Assembly: GCA_947173495.1 (NCBI GenBank)
Contig: CAMWFQ010000003.1
Coordinates: 172,577 to 236,576 of the forward strand
Source: an uncultured Lachnospiraceae bacterium
GTDB taxonomy: Bacteria; Bacillota; Clostridia; Lachnospirales; Lachnospiraceae
Direction: 5' to 3'
DNA: 64,000 nucleotides
Shown here: positions 8,689 to 17,398 of the stretch, in pieces
Layout: each line of letters begins with the position of its first letter
Numbering within the stretch: position 1 is the first letter of the stretch
The notes under the pieces: generated by a model
Databases searched by the model: none
The model's input: the letters and a program-made list of their open reading frames with translations, nothing else
What the model was told of the DNA's origin: nothing
Position numbers and translations under genes: made by a program

Positions 8689-9921
8689 TTACAGAAGAGA
8701 CCACTGTTCCTTCCGGTAGTTCTGTGGTGAAACTCCCTTGTTGATCTTAAATACCTTGGAAAAATAATTACTGTCCTCATATCCCACATAAGCGCTGATC
8801 TCCTGCACGCTCAGTCTGCTCTCCAGAAGAAGCTCCGCCGCTATCTCACAGCGCTTTTTCGCCAGATACTGCTTGAACGTCATGCCGGTTTCCTGACAGA
8901 AGACCTTTACCAGATGCTGCTGATTGATTCCCGCCTCCTTTGCCAGCTCTTTTACGGTAATTGGCTTTGCCAGATGAATACACATATAATCGATGGCTTT
9001 CCTCACACCGGAAGAATAATGATTCTTCTGTTTCTCCTGTACTTCTCTGCAGACGCTCTCAACCAGCTCCTCTGTCAGATCCTTCAGTCCTGCGGCAAAA
9101 GTCGTACGCTGCATCTTCTGAGCATATTCCTGGCTGAGAGAATCAATGACAACCGGACTCAGTCCCGCCTTCCGCGCCCCCATTCTCACCAGCGTCCTCA
9201 TGATGGCGGCTCCGGTGATCTGATCCTTGAGTTCATCTGAAAGAAATCTCAGTCCCGCACACACTTCCCTGAATTCTTCCATACATTCCCGGGCCTTTTC
9301 TGTTTCTCCCAGACTCACAGCCGTGATAAATTTCTCCTCCACATGATAGCGCCTGTTGATCATACGAATGTCCTCTCCACATTCCGGGAAAGGCAAATCC
9401 GCCTTCTCACATTCCATATCCATATAAAGTCTTCTGACCCCGCGGACAATACCGCATTCATCTATATGCTCTGCTATAAGCAGGGCGATTTTGACCGAAT
9501 AGTTCTGTTGAGAAACCGGAAACCGGCAGCGATAGGATTTATAAGACGAGATATCCGCCTCGGACGCCCTCAATCTGATCAGAAGACGTTGGGCAGCGCT
9601 TTCATTCCATCCCTCTTCCACATAAGGCCCCAGCAGTATCCACTTTTCCGCTGCCTTAAAAAGGATTAAATGAGATTGAAAGGGCTCCACTACATCATAG
9701 ACCACTTTCTCCTTTCCCTTTTCAAAAAACTCCAGTAATCCTCCGGCTGTAAGTATTTTCTGGATCTCTGTGGAAAAGCAATATCTTCTTTCAAATTCCT
9801 TCAGAACCTCCGGATCCTCCTCATACACAGTCAGCTCCATGCCCGTCAGCGAAGGAACCAGAATCAATGCCGATTCAAGAAAATTCATATTGTTCTCCAT
9901 TCCGGAGCATGTTTTTCGCAC
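8689..9921 (-). CDS. AraC family regulator with uncharacterised N-terminal sensor domain
   Basis: A 410-residue transcription regulator. The last 100 residues are a two-helix-turn-helix AraC/XylS domain (ITVKELAKEAGINQQHLVKV; LSVQEISAYVGYEDSNYFSK; final FKINKGVSPQNYR). About 290 N-terminal residues form a sensor that I do not recognise. The start is uncertain. GTG at 9921 has AAGGAG 9 nt upstream, inside the end of the MATE gene, while ATG at residue 12 has GGAG 6 nt upstream. The gene begins 6 bp after the MATE stop. It probably controls the GH88 gene downstream, since the two are only 120 bp apart on the same strand. Confidence 0.85.
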   Translation of the reverse strand: MRKTCSGMENNMNFLESALILVPSLTGMELTVYEEDPEVLKEFERRYCFSTEIQKILTAGGLLEFFEKGKEKVVYDVVEPFQSHLILFKAAEKWILLGPYVEEGWNESAAQRLLIRLRASEADISSYKSYRCRFPVSQQNYSVKIALLIAEHIDECGIVRGVRRLYMDMECEKADLPFPECGEDIRMINRRYHVEEKFITAVSLGETEKARECMEEFREVCAGLRFLSDELKDQITGAAIMRTLVRMGARKAGLSPVVIDSLSQEYAQKMQRTTFAAGLKDLTEELVESVCREVQEKQKNHYSSGVRKAIDYMCIHLAKPITVKELAKEAGINQQHLVKVFCQETGMTFKQYLAKKRCEIAAELLLESRLSVQEISAYVGYEDSNYFSKVFKINKGVSPQNYRKEQWSLL

Positions 9922-9927
9922 ATTCGT

Positions 9928-11316
9928 CTACTCCTTATGCACTTCTCCTGTCATGACAGGGCTATCCAAAATCTTGTTCAGACGCATGAAGAGCATGGAA
10001 CCGGTCACTGCCGCTGCCAGAATATCACTCACAGGCTCCGCCACAAACACGCCAAATACCTGGTTTGAAAAGATATGCGGCAGTATAAAAATAAGCGGAA
10101 TCAGAAGCACCAGCTTCCTTAAACACGCCATCAGCAGGCTGATCTTCGCCTGGCCCAATGCCATAAAGGTCTGCTGACACCCGATCTGCACGCCTGTTGA
10201 AAAGATTCCCGCCATATAAATTCTCATTGCCCACACCGTATAATCCACCAGATCAGAATCGCTGCTGAATATCCCGGCAAAGACCCGGGGGAAGATCATC
10301 AGCAAAAGCCACATCACGGTGGAATAAGAGACACAGGCAGTAAACTGACAGCGGAATGCCTGCTTCACTCTTTCCTTTTTCCCTGCTCCGAAGTTGAAGC
10401 TCATAATAGGCTGACCACCCTGGCAGATTCCCTGCAGCGGCAATGTGATCAGCTGACTGCAGGAGGAAATGATCGTCATGGCTCCCACAGCAACATCTTT
10501 TCCATAGCGGGAAAGACTGCTGTTAAAACTGATATTCAGAATACTTTCTGTGCTGAGCATCACAAAAGTGGAGATTCCCAGTGCCAGACATGGAAGGATC
10601 ACCTGAGGAACGATCTTCATATCGGATAAGGTAAGCTTCAATATCGTCCTGGGTCCTCTCAGAAACCAGAGCACCCACACGGCGCTGACCGCCTGGCTGA
10701 GCACGGTGGCGATCGCCGCTCCCTGTACGCCCATTCCAAAGCCAAATATAAAGACCGGATCCAGTACAATGTTGCACACAGCCCCTACTACTGTCGTAAT
10801 CATACTGAACTTTGCAAATCCCTGCGTCGTGATAAAAGGGTTCAGTCCCATTACGATCATTACAAATACGGTTCCCAGAATATAGATCCTGGCATAAGAG
10901 AGCGCGTAAGGCAGCGTCACATCGCTGGCGCCGAACAGCCTGAGCAGCTGCGGCGCAAACAGATAGAACAGAACCGTCAAAAGTACTGCAAAAATCATTA
11001 ATACCGAAAAACAGTTTCCCAGAATTTTCCGGGCGCCTTCCCGGTCATTTTTCCCCATGGCAATGGCAGCCCTGGGAGCGCCGCCGGAACCTGCCAGCAT
11101 GGCGAACGCATTGATCATCATCAGAATCGGAAGGAACAGTCCCACACCGGTCAGCGCAGATGCTCCTGCATCCGGAATATGCCCTATATAGATTCTGTCC
11201 ACAATATTGTACAACATATTGATAAGCTGTGCGACCACTGCAGGGATCGCCAGATTCAGCATCAGCCGCGGAATACTTCCACTGCCCATATCCTGACTTT
11301 TCTTCTGTTTTGCCAT
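9928..11316 (-). CDS. MATE family efflux transporter
   Basis: A 462-residue, twelve-helix MATE exporter. Segments such as IPRLMLNLAIPAVVAQLINM, LYNIVDRIYIGHIPD and PLQGICQGGQPIMSFNFGAG are typical of the family. ATG start with AGGAGG 4 nt upstream. It lies between two AraC regulators in a leftward run and is only 6 bp from the downstream one, so those two genes are cotranscribed. It resembles the MATE protein at 422-1846 only at family level. The substrate is unknown. Confidence 0.9.
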   Translation of the reverse strand: MAKQKKSQDMGSGSIPRLMLNLAIPAVVAQLINMLYNIVDRIYIGHIPDAGASALTGVGLFLPILMMINAFAMLAGSGGAPRAAIAMGKNDREGARKILGNCFSVLMIFAVLLTVLFYLFAPQLLRLFGASDVTLPYALSYARIYILGTVFVMIVMGLNPFITTQGFAKFSMITTVVGAVCNIVLDPVFIFGFGMGVQGAAIATVLSQAVSAVWVLWFLRGPRTILKLTLSDMKIVPQVILPCLALGISTFVMLSTESILNISFNSSLSRYGKDVAVGAMTIISSCSQLITLPLQGICQGGQPIMSFNFGAGKKERVKQAFRCQFTACVSYSTVMWLLLMIFPRVFAGIFSSDSDLVDYTVWAMRIYMAGIFSTGVQIGCQQTFMALGQAKISLLMACLRKLVLLIPLIFILPHIFSNQVFGVFVAEPVSDILAAAVTGSMLFMRLNKILDSPVMTGEVHKE

Positions 11317-11412
11317 ATAACCTCCTGCCTTCCATTTCCAACTGCAGACTATCGTTTCCTGCTAAAAATTGTATCAGAGTTTTTCCCGCTTCGCAAGAAT
11401 GAACCGCCGCAC

Positions 11413-12291
11413 CTATATCTGAATTTTGGAATATCCTCCGCTCCGGATATAGTCGCGGAACTGTACCGGGGTCATGTTCATATGTTTCCTGAATACCTTA
11501 CTGAAATAATTGGATCCGGAAAATCCACACGCCTTTCCGATCTCCGCTATCTTCATGGATGTGGATCCCAGCAAATCCACCGCTTTTTCCAGACGCATCC
11601 TTGTCAGATAATCGATAGGCTTCATTCCGGTATTTCTGTAAAATTCCCGCGAGAGATGGCTCCGGCTTACCTTCAGATATGCGGCTGTGTCCGATATTCC
11701 GATATCTCTGCTGCTGTTTTGTCTGATATAGTTTCTTGCCCGGGCAGTCAGATCCGAATCGGAATCCACACTGCTCTGCTGCCTGGCGCACAGAAGACAC
11801 AGAAACTCAAACGCTTTACTGCTGAGAGCAAAAGCGCTTTGCGCTTTCTGTTCCTTTGCTGCAGCGTGAAGCGCAACAATCAGCCTCACCGCTTCATGAT
11901 ATACCGGCAGTTCCAAAACCTTTCCCAGATGCTCTTCTATATACCGGCAGTAGCATTCTGCACCATTACTTTCAAACATCATGTAAATGAACTCCCAGGG
12001 TGCCTGATTGCGCTCCTCATCAAAGTAATAGCTCTCCTCTCCGGGCATTTCCAGAAAAAAGGCTTTTCCTTCATCCGCCAAATACTCCTGTCCGGCGATA
12101 TTGACCATACCGCTTCCCTTAAGCGTATATTGAAACAGCCAGGCCGGTCCCCTCCCCCTCGTCTCCCAGTGGTATCGGGAGGAGTAACGGCTTTCCCTGC
12201 CGATGGCGGTCATCCGTATGAATGGTTCCTCCACATCCTCCAGAAAATGAAACCCATAGCTGTCCACGATATCTTCTCCATGTGTGTACAT
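11413..12291 (-). CDS. AraC family regulator with cupin-like sensor domain
   Basis: A 292-residue regulator. The N-terminal half resembles the AraC arabinose-binding/cupin fold (GPAWLFQYTLKGSGMVNIAG, then a FFLEMPGEE turn). The C-terminal half is an AraC DNA-binding domain (ISDTAAYLKVSRSHLSREFY; KIAEIGKACGFSGSNYFSKV; HMNMTPVQFRDY). The ATG at 12291 is chosen, with AGAGG about 10 nt upstream; an in-frame TTG at 12315 lies further upstream. It is divergent from the GH4 gene across a 211-bp region, the usual layout for a sugar-responsive activator and its target. Confidence 0.87.
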   Translation of the reverse strand: MYTHGEDIVDSYGFHFLEDVEEPFIRMTAIGRESRYSSRYHWETRGRGPAWLFQYTLKGSGMVNIAGQEYLADEGKAFFLEMPGEESYYFDEERNQAPWEFIYMMFESNGAECYCRYIEEHLGKVLELPVYHEAVRLIVALHAAAKEQKAQSAFALSSKAFEFLCLLCARQQSSVDSDSDLTARARNYIRQNSSRDIGISDTAAYLKVSRSHLSREFYRNTGMKPIDYLTRMRLEKAVDLLGSTSMKIAEIGKACGFSGSNYFSKVFRKHMNMTPVQFRDYIRSGGYSKIQI

Positions 12292-12502
12292 CAAAAATTT
12301 ACCTCTTTCTATCAAATTGTTACCATTGAAAAAATGACCGTCCTTATTTATGATAGAGAAAAATGATGATCTCTATAGATTTTCCCCGGAAATATACCAA
12401 ATTATAGCTATAGTATCATGTCAAGGAATGACTCTGCAAATTAAGTATAGCATCCGGATGTCTGAATGTAAATCATCAAAAAATTACACAGGAGGCACAG
12501 AC

Positions 12503-13996
12503 ATGGGTAACAACAGATCTTTTAAAATCGCATTTATAGGAGCCGGCAGCATCGGCTTTACAAGAGGACTTCTGGCAGATATCCTGACCGTTCCGGAATT
12601 TCGGGATATCGAAGTGGCTTTCACGGACATCAATCCGGATAATCTGAGAATGGTAACACAGCTTTGCCAGCGGGATATCGATGAAAACGGGCTTTCCATC
12701 AAAATTCAGTCAACCCTGGACCGCAGAGAGGCGTTCCGGAATGCAAGGTACGTGATCAACTGTGTCAGAATCGGGATGCTAGAAGCTTTTGAGACGGATG
12801 TGGAGATTCCTCTGAAATATGGAGTGGATCAGTGTGTGGGGGATACCCTCTGCATCGGCGGAATCATGTACGGGCAAAGAGGAATTCCCGCCATACTTGC
12901 ATTTTGCAGGGACATCCGCGAGGTCGCCGAACCGGGCTGTATCCTGCTGAATTACTCCAATCCCAATGCCATGATCACCTGGGCATGTAATAAATATGGC
13001 AACGTTCCCACTTACGGTCTCTGTCACGGCGTTCAGCACGGCCACGACCAGATCGCAGAAGCTCTGGGGCGCAAAAAAGAAGACGTGGATATTATCTGTG
13101 CGGGCTTAAATCATCAGACCTGGTATATCAGCGTAAAAACCGACGGGCAGGAGCGCACGGGCGAACTGTATGAACTGATGAAGCAGGCTGAATTTGCAAA
13201 GGACGAAAATATACGCCTTGATGTGATGAAGAATTTCGGGTATTACTCTACCGAGTCAAACGGCCATCTCTCAGAATATCTGATGTGGTACAGGAAACGC
13301 CCCGAAGATATGGAAAAATGGATCAACTACAGCTCCTGGATTCAGGGGGAAACGGCCGGTTATCTCCGCGTCTGCAGGGAAAGCAGGAACTGGTTTGAGA
13401 CAGATTTTCCCAACTGGCTCAAAGAGCCTGCAAAAGAGTTTATACCGGAAAAGCGTTCCGGCGAACACGGGAGCTATATTATAGAAGGTCTTGAAACCGG
13501 CAGAAGATACCGGGGCTGTTTTAATGTGATGAATCATGGCTGTATCACCAACCTGCCAGACGAATGCGTGGTGGAGGTTCCCTGCTATGTGGATTACAAC
13601 GGAATCTCCATTCCAAAGGTCGGCGATCTTCCCCTGGGCTGCGCCGCAGTCTGCTCCCAGAGCGTATGGGTTCAGAGGCTGGCAGTGGAAGCCGCTGTCC
13701 ATGCCGATATCCGCCTGCTCTATCAGGCTGCCATGATGGATCCTCTCACCGGCGCCGTCTGCACCCCGGATGAAATCCGGCAGATGGTAGACGAAATGCT
13801 GGTAGCCGGCAGCAAATGGCTGCCCCAGTACCAGGACGAAATTCTCCGGGCAAAGGAAAGATTAGCGAATGAAACCGTTCCCTGTCGTCCTGCCAAAGGC
13901 TTTAAGCAGCACACCAAAACCGTTGCGGAAATGGCCGAAGAAAAGGCCAGATACAGAGCCCTGGCCTCCGCGGCAGCAAAGGAAAATGTGAAATAA
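12503..13996 (+). CDS. GH4 family alpha-galactosidase / alpha-galacturonidase (MelA/LplD-like)
   Basis: A 497-residue NAD- and metal-dependent glycosidase of family GH4, acting in the cytoplasm on imported oligosaccharides. The N-terminal Rossmann motif is FIGAGSIGF (residues 11-19). The metal-binding CHGVQ cysteine is Cys174, and Asn203-His204 lie in AGLNHQTWY. FGYYSTESNGHLSEY and AAMMDPLTGAVCTPDEI match MelA closely. Sequence alone does not separate alpha-galactosidase from alpha-galacturonidase; the nearby GH88 gene makes a uronic acid substrate plausible. The ATG at 12503 has AGGAGG 7 nt upstream and is preferred to an upstream extension. Confidence 0.85.
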   Translation: MGNNRSFKIAFIGAGSIGFTRGLLADILTVPEFRDIEVAFTDINPDNLRMVTQLCQRDIDENGLSIKIQSTLDRREAFRNARYVINCVRIGMLEAFETDVEIPLKYGVDQCVGDTLCIGGIMYGQRGIPAILAFCRDIREVAEPGCILLNYSNPNAMITWACNKYGNVPTYGLCHGVQHGHDQIAEALGRKKEDVDIICAGLNHQTWYISVKTDGQERTGELYELMKQAEFAKDENIRLDVMKNFGYYSTESNGHLSEYLMWYRKRPEDMEKWINYSSWIQGETAGYLRVCRESRNWFETDFPNWLKEPAKEFIPEKRSGEHGSYIIEGLETGRRYRGCFNVMNHGCITNLPDECVVEVPCYVDYNGISIPKVGDLPLGCAAVCSQSVWVQRLAVEAAVHADIRLLYQAAMMDPLTGAVCTPDEIRQMVDEMLVAGSKWLPQYQDEILRAKERLANETVPCRPAKGFKQHTKTVAEMAEEKARYRALASAAAKENVK

Positions 13997-14011
13997 ATCA
14001 GATCTGACAAC

Positions 14012-14052
14012 AAGTCTGAGGGGGAAGCACAAAAAATTTCCCCCTCAGACTT
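14012..14052. terminator. bidirectional terminator between GH4 and PhnP-like genes
   Basis: AAGTCTGAGGGGGAA and TTCCCCCTCAGACTT form a perfect 15-bp stem with an 11-nt loop, ending in TTTT on the plus strand. It separates two convergent genes. Confidence 0.85.
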
Positions 14053-14053
14053 T

Positions 14054-14998
14054 TCAGAATGCCAGCGTCATCCCATCATAAGACACAAGAATCCCATATT
14101 TTGCCGCTTCTGCAACCAGCTCCTCATATACCTGCCCACAGTTATGGGAAAAATGATTGCAGACAATTATCGTGTCATCATCCGCCATACCTTCTTTCCG
14201 CATCTGCTCCACCACCTCAAGATTGGTTTTCAGGCTCATATGTCCGTTGCGCCACTCACCCGTCATTCCCGGGCCGCCTGTACAGTCCAGGGAAATCAGG
14301 TCATAACGCCCTTCCTCCTTAAGCATCTCCCAGGTATTCTCCGGGAAAACGCCGGTATCATGGGCATAGAGAACCTTTCCTGACCTGGGGGCCGTGTCCA
14401 TCCTGTCTTTCTCTGACAGCGGACTCTCTGCCGAAGCATTCTCTTTCAATGGGGCATCCCCTTTCCATGAAGTATTCTCCTTCTGCGGGGCATCCTCCCA
14501 CAGGATGGAATAGATCACCGGCGAGGTCTCCTGCTCGTGATTTGCCCAGAGGGGCATTACCTGATACTGTCCCCGGCTGCCTGCATAAAAGCGCCGCCCC
14601 GGCTCTATCAGCTTTACATCCGCCTCGCCATGCATCGTCGGCCTCTCTGTCATCCTGCGCAGCTTTTCATATCCGTCTTTTGCCGCATAAAAATGCAGAA
14701 CCCGGTGTTCCCCGGTATAATCGGCTTCCGCCATCTCCACATCCTCCGGATAAAGGTGGTCACTGTGGCTGTGGGTAATCAGGCAGTCGCCGATTTTCTC
14801 CCAGTCCAGCCCATACTGAATGGAATGCCACACCGTATCCGGCGGGAAATCCAGCAAAAGCTCGTCATTTATAATAGCCTGGGATCTGGAACGGATATTG
14901 CGCCCCCCCAGCGCCCGTGATCTTCTGCAGACCCCGCAGCTGCAAAACAGAGAGGGTATTCCTTCATATGCCGCTGTTCCCAAATATTGAAATTTCAT
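14054..14998 (-). CDS. PhnP-like metallo-beta-lactamase fold hydrolase
   Basis: A 314-residue cytoplasmic metallohydrolase. The THSHSDH motif (His76, His78, Asp80, His81) binds the catalytic metals. The N-terminal CSCGVCRRSRALGGRNIRSR segment matches the extra metal-binding region of PhnP-type phosphodiesterases. The ATG at 14998 has AGGAGG 6 nt upstream, so a longer upstream reading is rejected. Residues about 168-207 are a charged insert with a repeated DAP-x-KEN motif, encoded by an imperfect 36-bp tandem duplication, between the two halves of the fold. It is the last gene of the RND-TetR-spermidine-synthase-like run. No phosphonate genes are nearby, so a role outside phosphonate breakdown is likely. 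Confidence 0.82.
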   Translation of the reverse strand: MKFQYLGTAAYEGIPSLFCSCGVCRRSRALGGRNIRSRSQAIINDELLLDFPPDTVWHSIQYGLDWEKIGDCLITHSHSDHLYPEDVEMAEADYTGEHRVLHFYAAKDGYEKLRRMTERPTMHGEADVKLIEPGRRFYAGSRGQYQVMPLWANHEQETSPVIYSILWEDAPQKENTSWKGDAPLKENASAESPLSEKDRMDTAPRSGKVLYAHDTGVFPENTWEMLKEEGRYDLISLDCTGGPGMTGEWRNGHMSLKTNLEVVEQMRKEGMADDDTIIVCNHFSHNCGQVYEELVAEAAKYGILVSYDGMTLAF

Positions 14999-15103
14999 AA
15001 GGTACCTCCTGATGGTATTGTCACTACCGTCCTCCTGCCCGAAAAGGTTGCTGCTGCCTGTGTTTTCTCTCCGCACAAGACGCCTGTCGTTTACCGGCTG
15101 CTC

Positions 15104-16702
15104 TCACATGGCCTCCAGCAGGCCCGAGATGCCTCCCTGCCTGAAAATCTCCTTATAGTAACCGATCTCCTCCTGAATGATCCCGTCGATGACACGCATT
15201 CCCAGAAGCTCCACCGGCGCCCGGTCATCCGTCAGAAGATGTCCGCCTTTATCGCACCTCTGCAGTCCGGCGCTCACCCGCTCCATCATAGCGCAGAGCT
15301 GCCCGTCCTCAAGCTCCTTTGCGTTTTGGGCAAGGAGCTCCTCTATCCCGCTGTTCTGAGAGGCGAACAGCTCCCGGTTGGTAGATCCGGCCACATCCAC
15401 TGTGCAGACGGTATCAAACACCTCGCAAATCGTATCTGTGAGGTATTCGTTAATACTGCCTTCCTCCCCGGATTTCATATTCATATTTACTACCATCACG
15501 CCGTTTTCCTTCAAATGTTCCCGTACCATGGTAAAAAATTCAAGGGATGACATCTGGAACGGTATGGTAATATCCTGATAGGCGTCCACCATGATCACAT
15601 CATATTTCTGCTCTGATGCCTGCAGATAGGCCCTGCCGTCATAGGTCGTCACTTTCACCTCTTCGGGAAGCTCAAAATACTTATGGGCCAGATCCGTGAT
15701 CCGGCTGTCGATCTCCACGCCCTCCACTGAAATATGGTCAAAATATTTCCGACATTGTCTGGCATAGGTCCCGGTTCCCATTCCCAGGATCAGCACTTCC
15801 TTTTCCTCTTCCACAGACGGCGTCATCAGGGGAGCCGCCAGCGCATAATCATAATACATGCCCGTCAGGGAATCATCCTTTTTCAGGATAGACTGTACGC
15901 CAAATAGTACATTGGTGGAAAGAATCACACTGTTGTCATTCTCCTTTACCTGCAGATAATTATAAATGGACTCTCCCTCATAGACAAGATTTTTTTCCCA
16001 GAAGGCAAAGCTGTCTGAATTTCCGAAGATACTGCACAGCAGAAATAATGCCGCCGCCAGAACACAGCCTTTCCCGTTCTGTCTTTTGCTGGCAAAATAA
16101 ACGATTCCCAGAATCAGCAGTACGCCCGAAAAGATCAGAAAGGTCACCGCGGTTCCCACCTTCGGTATGGTCACAAAGGTCGGCAGAAAGGTTCCGATAA
16201 TACTTCCGATGGTATTAAAGGCTCCCAGCGCTCCCACAATCTTCCCGCTGTCCTCAAGACTTCCCATGGTGTATTTCGCCAGGGAAGGGGTAACTGTCCC
16301 CAGTAAAAAGAGGGGAAATACAAAAATAACCATACAGGCGGTGAATGCTGCCAGCACCAGGAAATTGGTATCCACCGTCAGGATCAGAAGTCCCGATACT
16401 CCCAGGATAACATATTTCCCTGCCAGCGGAATGGCCGCGATCCATACTGCCGCTATCAGGATCCTGCGATAAAGTCTGTCGGGATCGGGATTTTTGTCCG
16501 CGCTTCTTCCTCCCCACACATTGCCAAGCGCCATGGCGATCATGATGGTTCCGATGATGATGGTATAAACAATCTGGGAAGAGCTGAAGTACGGCGCCAG
16601 CAGCCTGCTCGCACCCATTTCCACTGCCATCACGCTCATTCCCGCAAAGAACTCTGTTAAATATAAATAGGATTTACTTTTTAAGATGTTTCTGCTTTCC
16701 AT
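15104..16702 (-). CDS. membrane-anchored spermidine-synthase-like protein
   Basis: A 532-residue fusion of about seven transmembrane helices (residues 12-230) with a Rossmann aminopropyl- or methyltransferase-like domain (about 245-530). The nucleotide-binding loop is LILGMGTGTYARQC (305-318), followed by the acidic strand end GVEIDSR and the DAYQ segment (373-376) that holds the catalytic aspartate in spermidine synthases. The N-terminal helices resemble the transporter-like part found in fused spermidine synthases. The reaction is unproven. It lies 25 bp downstream of a TetR gene and an RND exporter, which suggests shared control. Confidence 0.8.
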   Translation of the reverse strand: MESRNILKSKSYLYLTEFFAGMSVMAVEMGASRLLAPYFSSSQIVYTIIIGTIMIAMALGNVWGGRSADKNPDPDRLYRRILIAAVWIAAIPLAGKYVILGVSGLLILTVDTNFLVLAAFTACMVIFVFPLFLLGTVTPSLAKYTMGSLEDSGKIVGALGAFNTIGSIIGTFLPTFVTIPKVGTAVTFLIFSGVLLILGIVYFASKRQNGKGCVLAAALFLLCSIFGNSDSFAFWEKNLVYEGESIYNYLQVKENDNSVILSTNVLFGVQSILKKDDSLTGMYYDYALAAPLMTPSVEEEKEVLILGMGTGTYARQCRKYFDHISVEGVEIDSRITDLAHKYFELPEEVKVTTYDGRAYLQASEQKYDVIMVDAYQDITIPFQMSSLEFFTMVREHLKENGVMVVNMNMKSGEEGSINEYLTDTICEVFDTVCTVDVAGSTNRELFASQNSGIEELLAQNAKELEDGQLCAMMERVSAGLQRCDKGGHLLTDDRAPVELLGMRVIDGIIQEEIGYYKEIFRQGGISGLLEAM

Positions 16703-16726
16703 AATTTTCCTTTCCCCTGCACGCCC

Positions 16727-17395
16727 TTATTCCGCGCTCTCCTTTCTCCGCCGGATTTCCGGACATCCTGCCTTTTCCGCCCGGAAATTCTCCACATCCT
16801 GACATACTCCCTGACAGATCATTTCCCGCATGGTCTTACTGTCCACCTGAACGCTTTTTATCGGGTCAAGCTGATACATGGCAAAACAGACGATCCTGGA
16901 GAGAACCACCATCACCAGATACGCTTTATCCTTTTCCTCCAGTTCCCCCAGATCCTCTGTTTCCTCCTCTGCAATACGGCGCACCAGGTCCACGAACAGC
17001 ATGTCTCCCTCATCCTTTTCCTCCGCCAGTTTTCGAAGCCTTAAGCTTAAGGCGGAATGATCCATCATAATGTGCAGCGCGCGAAGAATACAGTTAACCT
17101 CTGTCAGCTCTCTTTCCATACTTGTAAGAAGCAGATCCATCCTGTTATACAGACCTTTTTCCTCCCTGATCCTGTCATACATCTGCTGACAGGCGCTTTT
17201 CATCTCAAAGAAAAGAGCTCCTGCTATCATCTCCTCTTTGTTACTGAAATACTCATACACTGTGCCCTTTCCGATTCCCGCCTTTGCAGCGATCTCGGAT
17301 ACCGTAAGATTATTCAGGTCAGCCCCTTCCAGAAACAATTCAACCACCGCTTTATAGAGCGCTCTGACCTTTTGGGGTAACTCCCTGCTTTTCAT
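16727..17395 (-). CDS. TetR family regulator
   Basis: A 222-residue repressor-type protein. The N-terminal helix-turn-helix is LTVSEIAAKAGIGKGTVYEY followed by FSNKEEMIAGAL (residues 29-62). The C-terminal ligand domain is not assignable. Its ATG begins 3 bp after the stop of the RND exporter gene, with GGGAG inside the RND 3' end, so the two are translated from one message. It probably represses the operon from the operator-like site at 21747-21762. Confidence 0.9.
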   Translation of the reverse strand: MKSRELPQKVRALYKAVVELFLEGADLNNLTVSEIAAKAGIGKGTVYEYFSNKEEMIAGALFFEMKSACQQMYDRIREEKGLYNRMDLLLTSMERELTEVNCILRALHIMMDHSALSLRLRKLAEEKDEGDMLFVDLVRRIAEEETEDLGELEEKDKAYLVMVVLSRIVCFAMYQLDPIKSVQVDSKTMREMICQGVCQDVENFRAEKAGCPEIRRRKESAE

Positions 17396-17398
17396 ACA

